From the NCBI GenBank assembly GCA_019118905.1, contig DWYA01000084.1, positions 1-10,486 on the forward strand: DNA of 10,486 nt, read 5' to 3'. The DNA comes from Ruthenibacterium avium. GTDB lineage: Bacteria; Bacillota; Clostridia; Oscillospirales; Ruminococcaceae. The notes beneath the pieces are model-generated. The model was not told the DNA's origin. It worked only from the letters and a program-made list of their open reading frames with translations, and did not search any database. Both the position numbers and the translations under genes were made by a program. Shown piece after piece: positions 1 to 6,184 of the stretch; positions within the stretch are counted from its first letter, which is position 1, and every line of letters begins with the position of its first letter.

Positions 1-1
1 A

Positions 2-685
2 GAACAGGAACAAACGCAAGCGGCGCAAGAGCAAGCGAATGCACAGGAAACAACGCAAGCCGCCGCGGGCAAAACTTTAACATCAAGTGAAAAAGCGGAA
101 AACTTGAAAAACTATTTTTTGGACAAATATAAAGACTATGGGCTGACGCTCTCCTCGGGCTTGACCGCACCAAAACACGGGGTGGCGCCGTCCTTTTCCA
201 TTGACCCGCGCGCAATTGAGCAAGCGGCAAACGACCCGCAAAAGGCCAAGGAATTGGATGAGTTGATTTATGGCTTAACCACAATCGGCACAAACTTGTT
301 TAACGCGCTGAACCATCCGCCCGAGGTAAAGGTGACAAAAACCATTCACATCAAAGCGGACGGCTCCTCGGAATCCATCACAAGACGAGAGTACAGCAGC
401 CCCCAGGCAAAGGCGCAGTATGGCGGCTTTGATGTCAACAGCTTTTTGGATGAACAAGATGAGCTGTTGGAAAAACACGAGTCTGATTTTGATTATGAAA
501 AAGCCGTTGGCAGTGACTGGTCGGAAAAGCTGACGGAAAGCCTTTGGCAAGAGCATTTGGAAGATAAAAAATGGCTGCGGCAATATCGCAATGACATGCG
601 TATGGAAGAGTGGGTAAGCGGACAGCAAGAGGAAAAATACTTTCTCACCGGGCAGAAAAACCAATTCATGGACATAAAGGCGTAA
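2..685 (+). CDS. Unrecognised Gln/Ala-rich hypothetical protein, 5' partial
   Basis: The reading frame is open from the left edge (first full codon at position 2) to the TAA at 683-685, giving 227 residues, so the true start probably lies outside the window. The first in-frame start-like codon, TTG at 104, has no convincing ribosome binding site. The first ~25 visible residues are a low-complexity Gln/Ala/Glu/Thr stretch, like a linker. Next comes a probable folded part: a segment around NYFLDKYKDYGLTLSSG, then SIDPRAIEQAANDPQKAKEL, a beta-like VKVTKTIHIKADGSSESI, and an acidic, charged C-terminal half (LDEQDELLEKHESDFDYE, then a Trp/Arg/Glu-rich helix). No signal peptide, membrane segment or catalytic motif is visible. 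The 'sequence that loops to a DP.KA.EL helix' arrangement recalls, from memory only, clostridial DUF6033-type proteins; I would not name it on this evidence. A terminator follows 30 nt downstream. Confidence 0.75.
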   Translation, partial: EQEQTQAAQEQANAQETTQAAAGKTLTSSEKAENLKNYFLDKYKDYGLTLSSGLTAPKHGVAPSFSIDPRAIEQAANDPQKAKELDELIYGLTTIGTNLFNALNHPPEVKVTKTIHIKADGSSESITRREYSSPQAKAQYGGFDVNSFLDEQDELLEKHESDFDYEKAVGSDWSEKLTESLWQEHLEDKKWLRQYRNDMRMEEWVSGQQEEKYFLTGQKNQFMDIKA

Positions 686-714
686 ACAAAACAGATCGTT
701 TGTGAAGTATCATG

Positions 715-756
715 GGCGGGGAACCAAGCGGCAAAATGCGGTTTCCTGCCTTTTTT
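715..756 (+). terminator. Rho-independent terminator after the hypothetical gene
   Basis: An 11-bp stem pairs 715-725 (GGCGGGGAACC) with 740-750 (GGTTTCCTGCC), including two G-T wobbles. The loop is 14 nt, and six T residues follow at 751-756. It lies 30 nt after the stop of the upstream gene and separates it from the peptidase pair. Confidence 0.85.
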
Positions 757-859
757 GTCGAAGCATCGGCGTGAGGGGTTCGGCTTCAGTTCTAAGCACA
801 CCTTGATTTTGCATATAGATAAAAGCATGACACAGAATCAGAAAAGGGTGTGACACGAT

Positions 860-1675
860 ATGTGGGAAAAACAGGCGGGCGATGTGCCGGGCGGACAGCT
901 CCACCCGTGGAAGGAGCAGAGAAAGCGGGCGCAGGATATGGGCGAGGACGCAAGCGCACTGCTGTTTGTACAGCTGGTGCTGTGCGTGATGATTGCGTTA
1001 ATTGTGTTTTTTGCCAAAATGTCACAAGCGCCGTTTTTTACCGATATGCGCCAGCAATATCAGGAAATGATTTCTTACGGTGTGGAATTTTCGTCTGATA
1101 ACCCCATGATTCGCTTTGCAACGGGCGGTGTGGATGCGTTAAGAGATCAGGCGCAGAAAGTATTGGATGAATTACAGGCTTATGAACCGGAGGCTTTAAC
1201 AGGCAGCGGCGGCTTTTGGCCGATCAAGAGCCGTGAGGTGCCGCAAGGAGCTTCTATGGAGCCATACGTCAGCCCGCAGGAGCTGACCCTGCCTGTGGCG
1301 GGTGTGTTCACCTCGGGGTTTGGCTTTCGAGAAAACCCGGTAACAGGCGAGGATGATTTTCACGCGGGCATTGACCTTGCTGCGGCGGAAGGAACGCCGG
1401 TGAAAAGCGCGCTGAAAGGTCAAGTGCTGAAAACAGGCTACAACGATTCCCGCGGCAGTTATATTCTTGTGCGCCATGAAAATGGGGTGCAGACTTTGTA
1501 TCAGCATCTTTCCTTTGCCGCCGTTCGGCAGGGACAAGCGGTGGAAGCCGGAGAGATCATCGGCATGGTGGGCAGCACCGGCTTATCGACAGGGCCGCAC
1601 CTGCATTTTGAGCTGCGTGTGAACGGTGTATGCGTTGACCCCGCACTCAGCTTGCCGCAGATACAAGAGGGTTGA
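860..1675 (+). CDS. Membrane-anchored M23 (LytM) metallopeptidase, SpoIVFA-like
   Basis: The product has 271 residues. A charged N-terminal region (about 1-31) precedes one membrane segment (about 32-53, LLFVQLVLCVMIALIVFF), a linker, and a C-terminal M23/LytM domain (about 142-265). The zinc and catalytic residues of the family are all visible: H168 and D172 in HAGID, H216 in YQHLS, and H247/H249 in GPHLHFE. M23 enzymes cleave peptidoglycan cross-bridges. By length, topology and its M50 neighbour this resembles SpoIVFA, which in Bacillus holds and inhibits the pro-sigma-K protease in the outer forespore membrane. The LytM domain of Bacillus SpoIVFA is, as I recall, degenerate, whereas this one looks catalytically complete. 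The ATG at 860 is preceded by AAAAGGGTG at 842-850. No clear sigma-A promoter is seen between 757 and 859, which would fit use of a sporulation sigma factor, but I could not identify one. A SpoIIQ-like or plain cell-wall hydrolase role is the alternative. Confidence 0.88.
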   Translation: MWEKQAGDVPGGQLHPWKEQRKRAQDMGEDASALLFVQLVLCVMIALIVFFAKMSQAPFFTDMRQQYQEMISYGVEFSSDNPMIRFATGGVDALRDQAQKVLDELQAYEPEALTGSGGFWPIKSREVPQGASMEPYVSPQELTLPVAGVFTSGFGFRENPVTGEDDFHAGIDLAAAEGTPVKSALKGQVLKTGYNDSRGSYILVRHENGVQTLYQHLSFAAVRQGQAVEAGEIIGMVGSTGLSTGPHLHFELRVNGVCVDPALSLPQIQEG

Positions 1676-1680
1676 ACCGG

Positions 1681-2268
1681 ATGTCTCAGACAGATCGGGC
1701 AATGCTGCTGGGAGGCTTGCTTTTCATTGGTTTCCTTTATGATTCCATGGGCTTTCTGCGCATGGCGCTGCTGTGCGGCTTTTTGCACGAGGCGGGGCAT
1801 GTGCTGGTGTTTTTGCTTTGCACCGGGCGATGGCCGAAGCTATGCTTTGGGTTTGGAGGCATTGCCCTAAGCGGTGCGCAGGCGCTGGGGCGAAAGCAGG
1901 AGCTGGCCGTTTTGTGTGCCGGCCCGGCGGTTAATTTTCTGTTTGCGGCGGTGCTCTACGGCATTGCCCAGCAGCGTGCTTCCTACGGGGTGTATTTTTT
2001 GGGGGCTGTCAGCTTTTGCACAGGCGCATATAATTTGCTGCCGCTGGAAGTGCTGGACGGCGGGCGGATTTTGCAAAATTTGGCAGCAGGGCGCCATACA
2101 TCCTTGGCGGTGCGGTTGCAGCGGTGGGTGCTGTTTTTGTTTTGCTTGGTGTGTGCAGCGGCCGGGTGCTGTTCCGCGCTGGAATGGCGTGCCCGCATTG
2201 CTGCGCTTTTGGCGGCAGCTTATATTGCGGTGCAGGAATGGGGGCCAAAACGCTCTTTCCGGTATTAA
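1681..2268 (+). CDS. M50 (site-2 protease family) membrane metalloprotease, SpoIVFB-like
   Basis: The product has 195 residues and is very hydrophobic, with about five or six membrane segments (near 8-26, 27-47, 75-95, 103-121, 147-165 and 171-188). The zinc motif HEAGH (H36, E37, H40) lies in the second segment, and the third-ligand motif of the family, N-x2-P-x4-DGG (N118 to D126), is present in NLLPLEVLDGGRI. Such proteins cut substrates within or close to the membrane; SpoIVFB removes the pro-sequence of sigma-K during spore formation. I chose the ATG at 1681 because AAGAGGG at 1665-1671 is 9 nt upstream; a TTG at 1672 would overlap that site. It starts 5 nt after the M23 gene, so the two are surely co-transcribed. 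The protein is much shorter than Bacillus SpoIVFB (about 290 residues) and has no room for its C-terminal CBS domain. The substrate is not shown by the sequence. Confidence 0.87.
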   Translation: MSQTDRAMLLGGLLFIGFLYDSMGFLRMALLCGFLHEAGHVLVFLLCTGRWPKLCFGFGGIALSGAQALGRKQELAVLCAGPAVNFLFAAVLYGIAQQRASYGVYFLGAVSFCTGAYNLLPLEVLDGGRILQNLAAGRHTSLAVRLQRWVLFLFCLVCAAAGCCSALEWRARIAALLAAAYIAVQEWGPKRSFRY

Positions 2269-2282
2269 GAAAGACCATCAAC

Positions 2283-2315
2283 AAGTGCGCAGAGCGGCAG
2301 CTTTGCGTGCTTTTT
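2283..2315 (+). terminator. Terminator of the M23-M50 unit
   Basis: A 13-bp stem pairs 2283-2295 with 2300-2312, with three G-T wobbles, around a GGCA loop. A T-tract occupies 2311-2315. It starts 14 nt after the M50 stop codon and lies upstream of the next promoter, so it closes the two-gene transcript. Confidence 0.75.
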
Positions 2316-2415
2316 GCCTTGCAGCCTCGCACATCTTACGAAAAATCTGTGGATTTCTTTGTTTTCAGATACGCCCTGGGGCAATAAACGGTTCACGCAA
2401 GAAAAACATTTCAAA

Positions 2416-2444
2416 TTGCTTTTTGATGCAAAATCGAGTATAAT
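2416..2444 (+). promoter_or_regulatory. Sigma-A promoter of the radical SAM-DUF2344 operon
   Basis: The -35 box TTGCTT (2416-2421) and a perfect -10 box TATAAT (2439-2444) are separated by exactly 17 bp. The predicted transcription start is near 2451, giving a leader of about 75 nt before the ATG at 2525. Confidence 0.85.
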
Positions 2445-2458
2445 AATACCACTCATGT

Positions 2459-2487
2459 GCAAGTGTGGGGGTTTTGCCCGCGCTTGC
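2459..2487 (+). promoter_or_regulatory. 5' UTR hairpin ahead of the radical SAM gene
   Basis: An 11-bp continuous stem pairs 2459-2469 (GCAAGTGTGGG) with 2477-2487 (CCCGCGCTTGC), with two G-T pairs, around a 7-nt GGTTTTG loop. It begins about 8 nt after the predicted transcription start and has no T-run, so it is not a terminator. The ribosome binding site at 2512-2517 is outside the stem. A 5'-end mRNA-stabilising structure is the simplest reading. Confidence 0.6.
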
Positions 2488-2524
2488 AGCGAAACGCACT
2501 GTGACCAAAAGAAAGGATGTCAGA

Positions 2525-4393
2525 ATGGACGAAGCACTGAAAGCCGCCTTATCCGCTGTGCAAAAGCCCGGACGTTACACCGGCGGTGAGCCGGGATGTG
2601 TTTACAAAGAAAAAGAGCAGCTAAGCTTGCGGTTTGCCTTTTGCTTTCCCGACACTTACGAAGTAGGCATGTCTTTTTTAGGCATGAAGATTCTGTATGA
2701 AATTTTGAATGCGCGCGAGGACATTTGGTGTGAGCGCTGCTTTATGCCGTGGGTGGACATGCGCCGCGAAATGCAGCAGCGCGGACTGCCCTTGTATGCG
2801 CTGGAAAGCAAAGACCCGCTGAGTAAGTTTGACGTGATCGGCTTCACGCTGCAATACGAGCTGTCTTATACCAATATCCTTGCCATGCTGGATTTGGCGG
2901 GGCTGCCCTTACTGTGCAGCGAACGCACGGACGACATGCCCATTATTGTGGCGGGGGGGCCATGTGCCTGCAACTCCGAGCCGCTGACGGATTTTATCGA
3001 CCTGTTTATGCTGGGCGAAGGGGAAATTCAGCTTCCCGCGGTGTGCGACACCATTATTGCCGGGCGCAAAGCGGGCTTGTCAAAACATGAAATCTTGAAA
3101 AATTGTGCCGCCATTCAAGGCGTTTATATCCCGGCTTTGTACGACGTGGAATATCACGAGGATGGGCGCGTGAAAGAAATTCGCGCCAAGGAAGGCGCAC
3201 CGATGCCCGTGCGAAAGGCCATCATTGAGGATATGAACACGCAGCCCTTGCCGCAGAATTTTGTGGTGCCGATGATTGGCGCAGTGCATGACCGTGCGCA
3301 AATTGAAGTGCTGCGCGGCTGTGTGCGCGGCTGTCGTTTTTGTCAGGCGGGCTTTTTGTACCGCCCGATGCGCGAGCGCGACGCAGCTTTGCTGAGTACG
3401 GTGGGCAAGGCGCTTTGTGAAAATACGGGCTATGATGAAATTTCCTTAACCAGCCTTTCTACCAGCGACCACAGCGATTTGGAAACGCTGCTCGACGATA
3501 TGCTCGACTGGACGCAGAGCGAGCATGTGAGCATGTCGCTCCCGTCTTTGCGCGTGGACAACTTCTCTCAAGGTTTGGTGGAGAAAATCAGCCGTGTGCG
3601 CAAAAGCGGGCTGACCTTTGCCGCTGAGGCAGGTACGCAGCGTTTGCGTGATGTCATCAACAAAAACGTCACATGGGAAGAAATTGAGCGCACCTGCAAG
3701 CTGGCATTCGGCGCGGGATACACCTCGGTGAAGCTGTACTTTATGATGGGACTTCCCACCGAAACCATGGAGGACATTGAGGGCATTGCCGAAACGGCAC
3801 AGCGCGTGGTGGACCTTTACTATGCAAACCCCGACCACCCGAAAGGAAAGGGCGTACAGGTTTCCATCAGCGTGGCGTGCTTTGTGCCGAAGCCTCACAC
3901 CCCGTTCCAGTTTGTGCCGCAGGATAAACCCGAGCTTTTGCAGGAAAAGCAGCAGCATCTTTTGCACAGCGTAAAAAGCCGCAAAATCAGCGTGAGCTAT
4001 CACGACAGCAAAACCAGCTTTTTGGAAGGTGTGTTTGCAAAAGGCGACCGCCGTTTAGGCAAGGTGCTGCTGGAGGCTTACCGCCGCGGCTGTGCCTTTG
4101 ACGGATGGGAAGAACACTTCTTGTTCGATACTTGGATGCAGGTGTTTGAGGACTTGGGCGTTGACCCCTCGTTTTATGTACACCGTCCCATCGGCTTGGA
4201 CGAGGTTACGCCGTGGAGCCATATGGATTACGGCATCAGCCACAATTATCTGGTGCGTGAATACAAAAAGGCGCTGGAAGCGAAAACCACCCAGCCGTGC
4301 AACCGTGCCTGTGCGGGGTGCGGCGCGAATCAACTGCTGAAAGGGGGCGTGTGCTTTGATTACAGCAAGAATGTGGTTCACCAAAACGGGTGA
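2525..4393 (+). CDS. B12-binding-like radical SAM protein, TIGR03960 type
   Basis: The product has 622 residues, near the usual size of this family. The N-terminal ~180 residues form a B12-binding-like domain (CFPDTYEVGMSFLGMKILY, then VIGFTLQYELSYTNIL and IIVAGGPCACNSEPL), without the DxHxxG cobalamin motif. The radical SAM core follows, with the iron-sulfur motif CX3CX2C at C266, C270 and C273 (RGCVRGCRFCQ) and later core motifs such as GLTFAAEAGTQRLRDVINK. The C-terminus carries a second Cys group: C592, C596, C599 and C610 (CNRACAGCG). The reaction is unknown; in many Clostridia this gene is paired with DUF2344 and lies near spoIVFB and ribosomal protein genes, which hints at an RNA or ribosome role (inference). 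The ATG at 2525 has AAAGGA at 2512-2517; a GTG at 2465 lies inside the 5' hairpin and is unlikely to be used. The 3' end overlaps the next gene. Confidence 0.93.
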   Translation: MDEALKAALSAVQKPGRYTGGEPGCVYKEKEQLSLRFAFCFPDTYEVGMSFLGMKILYEILNAREDIWCERCFMPWVDMRREMQQRGLPLYALESKDPLSKFDVIGFTLQYELSYTNILAMLDLAGLPLLCSERTDDMPIIVAGGPCACNSEPLTDFIDLFMLGEGEIQLPAVCDTIIAGRKAGLSKHEILKNCAAIQGVYIPALYDVEYHEDGRVKEIRAKEGAPMPVRKAIIEDMNTQPLPQNFVVPMIGAVHDRAQIEVLRGCVRGCRFCQAGFLYRPMRERDAALLSTVGKALCENTGYDEISLTSLSTSDHSDLETLLDDMLDWTQSEHVSMSLPSLRVDNFSQGLVEKISRVRKSGLTFAAEAGTQRLRDVINKNVTWEEIERTCKLAFGAGYTSVKLYFMMGLPTETMEDIEGIAETAQRVVDLYYANPDHPKGKGVQVSISVACFVPKPHTPFQFVPQDKPELLQEKQQHLLHSVKSRKISVSYHDSKTSFLEGVFAKGDRRLGKVLLEAYRRGCAFDGWEEHFLFDTWMQVFEDLGVDPSFYVHRPIGLDEVTPWSHMDYGISHNYLVREYKKALEAKTTQPCNRACAGCGANQLLKGGVCFDYSKNVVHQNG

Positions 4394-5012
4394 GGCCTCC
4401 TATATTTCCCTGCTGGATTTGCAGCGTGTGATGCAGCGTGCGCTCAAGCGTTCCGGCTTGCCGGTTTGGTACACGCAGGGCTTTAACCCCCATATTTATA
4501 TGACGTTTTCTGCGCCGCTTGCTTTAGGGCAGGAGAGCCTGACGGAATCGCTTGACTTCCGCTTGACCGAGGAAGTGGACTGGACGGCAGCGCGTGACAC
4601 GCTGAACGGCTGTCTGCCGCGCGGCATTCGTGCAGTGCGCGTAGAAGAAGCCAAAATGGACCCCTGCGAAATTGCGGCGGCTTGTTATGAGCTGAGCGTG
4701 GGCAAGGAGTATGCCGGAAAAGCGCGGGAAGCGTTTGACGCTTACAACGAAGCGCCGCAAGCGATTGTGGTGAAAGAGGGCAAGCGAGGCAAGAAAAAAG
4801 AGCTGGATTTAAAGCAGTATGCCCCGGCGCTTGACTATAAAAATAAGGACGGCGAGCTGGTAGTTCGTTTAACGCTTCCGGCGGGCAACACGTTTACGGT
4901 AAATCCGGCCATGATTTTGGCTTGGCTGTCCGACCATCATGGGCTGGAAAGCTACCGTGTGCGGATTTTGCGCACCGGATTGCAGACAGCCGAGGGAAAA
5001 GCGTTTGTGTAA
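4356..5012 (+). CDS. DUF2344 (TIGR03936) protein, partner of the radical SAM protein
   Basis: The product has 218 residues from TTG 4356, or 213 from ATG 4371. The N-terminal family signature is clear: WFTKTGEASYISLLDLQRV (about residues 7-25), then RSGLPVWYTQGFNPH (32-46). The family usually has SHLD where this protein has SLLD. A basic stretch (KEGKRGKKKELDL, about 130-142) and a C-terminal FTVNPAMIL segment follow. The function is unknown; in some bacteria the domain is fused to the radical SAM protein, so the two probably act together. I list the TTG because AAGGGGG at 4341-4347 sits 8 nt before it, whereas ATG 4371 has no good ribosome binding site. Either start overlaps the upstream gene and suggests translational coupling. 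In related genomes RNase G and rplU often follow; here rplS does, from its own promoter. Confidence 0.9.
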   Translation: MITARMWFTKTGEASYISLLDLQRVMQRALKRSGLPVWYTQGFNPHIYMTFSAPLALGQESLTESLDFRLTEEVDWTAARDTLNGCLPRGIRAVRVEEAKMDPCEIAAACYELSVGKEYAGKAREAFDAYNEAPQAIVVKEGKRGKKKELDLKQYAPALDYKNKDGELVVRLTLPAGNTFTVNPAMILAWLSDHHGLESYRVRILRTGLQTAEGKAFV

Positions 5013-5053
5013 CAGCTGTTTTTTAAGTTTTTTGCTGAAAATGGCGATTGTGC

Positions 5054-5082
5054 TTGCTTTTTTAAGCGGTTTGTGCTATCAT
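5054..5082 (+). promoter_or_regulatory. Extended -10 sigma-A promoter of rplS
   Basis: The -35 box TTGCTT (5054-5059), a 17-bp spacer and the -10 box TATCAT (5077-5082) are present, with a TGC extension directly before the -10 box (5074-5076). The predicted start is near 5089, so the leader is about 110 nt. Confidence 0.8.
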
Positions 5083-5088
5083 ATTACA

Positions 5089-5185
5089 GCGTTATGTTCC
5101 GCTGTTCCATCAGCGGGGTTAATGTCGAACATTAAACAGGCAGTCCTCTGTCGGCGTATGCCGGGTATGAATGTCGCAACACTAT
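5089..5185 (+). ncRNA. Structured rplS leader, possible L19 autoregulatory element
   Basis: Three hairpins lie between the predicted transcription start and the ribosome binding site. The first pairs CCGCTG (5099-5104) with CAGCGG (5111-5116), extendable by two T-G pairs. The second is a perfect 7-bp stem, TTAATGT (5119-5125) with ACATTAA (5129-5135), loop CGA. The third pairs CGGC (5152-5155) with GCCG (5160-5163), loop GTAT. An L19 leader family that controls rplS is known from low-GC Gram-positives; I cannot align this sequence to it, so the identity is a guess. The second stem, read as DNA, could also be an operator. Confidence 0.5.
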
Positions 5186-5198
5186 GGAGGAAATGAAA

Positions 5199-5543
5199 AT
5201 GGACGCAATGAAAGTATTTACCGAAGAGCTTTTGAAAAAAGACGCTCCCCAGTTCAACGTAGGTGACACCGTGCGTGTTTCCGTTCGTATCAAGGAAGGC
5301 GAGCGCGAGCGTATTCAGGCCTTTGAGGGCACTGTCATCGCAAAGAAACACGGCGGCATCGCTGAGACCTTCACGGTTCGCCGCACTTCTTACGGTGTTG
5401 GTGTTGAGCGTGTGTTCCCGGTTCACTCTCCGTTTGTAGAGAAGGTTGAGGTTGTGCGCAAAGGTAAAGTGCGCCGTGCCAAGCTGTTCTACCTGCGTGA
5501 GCGCACCGGTAAGGCTGCAAAGGTTAAAGAAGAACTTCGATAA
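5199..5543 (+). CDS. rplS: 50S ribosomal protein L19
   Basis: The product has 114 residues, the normal length for bacterial L19. L19 sits at the 30S-50S interface of the large subunit and contacts 16S rRNA. Family features are easy to see: the N-terminal helix FTEELLKKDAPQFNVGDTVRV, then IKEGERERIQAFEGTVIAKK, the SYGVGVERVFPVHSPFVEKVEV core, and a basic end with RRAKLFYLRERTGKAAKVKEE. ATGs occur at 5184, 5193 and 5199. The GGAGG at 5186-5190 is 8 nt before 5199, which decides the start. In Bacillus and many Clostridia rplS follows trmD; here it stands behind its own promoter and leader, next to the radical SAM-DUF2344 pair. A strong terminator directly follows. Confidence 0.97.
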   Translation: MDAMKVFTEELLKKDAPQFNVGDTVRVSVRIKEGERERIQAFEGTVIAKKHGGIAETFTVRRTSYGVGVERVFPVHSPFVEKVEVVRKGKVRRAKLFYLRERTGKAAKVKEELR

Positions 5544-5548
5544 GCTTC

Positions 5549-5580
5549 AAAAGGGGAGAATGCAAATTCTCCCCTTTTTT
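5549..5580 (+). terminator. Rho-independent terminator after rplS
   Basis: A perfect 9-bp stem pairs GGGGAGAAT (5553-5561) with ATTCTCCCC (5566-5574) around a GCAA loop, with six T residues at 5575-5580. Four A residues before the stem can extend the pairing. Since no good promoter is visible before lepB, some read-through into the downstream genes is likely. Confidence 0.92.
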
Positions 5581-5598
5581 GCCATTTATGGCGAAAAA

Positions 5599-5626
5599 GC
5601 AAGGCTTTTCCGTGGCCAAGCCTTGC
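5599..5626 (+). promoter_or_regulatory. Hairpin between the rplS terminator and lepB
   Basis: A perfect 9-bp inverted repeat pairs GCAAGGCTT (5599-5607) with AAGCCTTGC (5618-5626) around a 10-nt loop. No T-run follows, so it is not a second terminator. It lies 15 nt before the lepB ribosome binding site (GGGGGAG, 5641-5647). It could be a processing site, a stabiliser of a lepB-led mRNA or an operator. Confidence 0.5.
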
Positions 5627-5653
5627 GTGATATGTCAAAAGGGGGAGAACCAT

Positions 5654-6181
5654 ATGCAGAAAGCATCCCGTGTTGCCACCGAAGTGTTTGAGTGGTATGA
5701 GTCGATTTTGCTGGCGTTTTTGGCCGTGATTCTGATATTTTTTCTGGTGGGGCGCGCTGTCGGCGTTTCGGGAGAATCGATGTATCCGACATTAGACGAC
5801 GGCAATCAGCTTTTTGTTCAAACATTAACGTCCAAGCCGACTTACGGCGACATTGTGGTGGCGGACAATTACACCGGTTACGGAGACCCGATTATTAAGC
5901 GGTTGATTGGAATGCCGGGCGACGTCATCGACCTGGACCCGGTGACTAATCGTGTCATCCGCAATGGGGAAGTGCTGGACGAGCCGTATCTGTCCGTACC
6001 CACTTACCCCGAGGATGTGCCGTTCCCCATTACCGTTCCAGAGGGAAAGGTGTTTTTGATGGGCGACAATCGGACAAATTCACTCGACAGCCGTTCTTCG
6101 CAGGTTGGCTGTATTGACCAAAGGGCGCTTTTGGGCAAGGTTGTGCTCAGATTTTCGCCGTTTGAAAAAATTGGGGGATAA
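5654..6181 (+). CDS. lepB: Type I signal peptidase
   Basis: The product has 175 residues, the size of short Gram-positive (SipS-like) signal peptidases. It removes signal peptides from exported proteins at the outer face of the cytoplasmic membrane. One N-terminal membrane segment (about 18-34, ILLAFLAVILIFFLVG) is followed by the catalytic serine box SGESMYPTL (S42), the YGDIVV box, the lysine box IIKRLIGMPGD (K82), and the C-terminal box GDNRTNSLDSR (138-148). The Ser-Lys dyad is therefore intact. The ATG at 5654 has GGGGGAG at 5641-5647; an in-frame TTG at 5579 lies in the rplS terminator and is rejected. It precedes rbgA by 3 nt, matching the rplS-lepB-rbgA-rnhB order seen in Clostridia. 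Confidence 0.95.
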   Translation: MQKASRVATEVFEWYESILLAFLAVILIFFLVGRAVGVSGESMYPTLDDGNQLFVQTLTSKPTYGDIVVADNYTGYGDPIIKRLIGMPGDVIDLDPVTNRVIRNGEVLDEPYLSVPTYPEDVPFPITVPEGKVFLMGDNRTNSLDSRSSQVGCIDQRALLGKVVLRFSPFEKIGG

Positions 6182-6184
6182 ATC

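Noticed and set aside
275..664. Long minus-strand open frame opposite the first gene
   Set aside because: It lies opposite a well-formed coding frame, has no ribosome binding site and has Cys/Phe/Leu-rich composition typical of antisense frames.
757..859. Possible promoter for the M23-M50 unit around GCATATAGAT (811-820)
   Set aside because: The -10-like CATA/TATAGA has no matching -35 box for sigma-A or sigma-E at the right distance, so no promoter is called.
1874..2443. 189-codon plus-strand frame overlapping the M50 gene in another frame
   Set aside because: The Cys/Trp/Arg-rich product has no motif, and the M50 frame has both zinc motifs and membrane segments.
4984..5024. Possible terminator at the DUF2344 stop (AGACAGC 4984-4990 with GCTGTTT 5015-5021, then T residues)
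   Set aside because: Only 7 bp with one wobble and a 24-nt loop that includes the stop codon; too weak to call.
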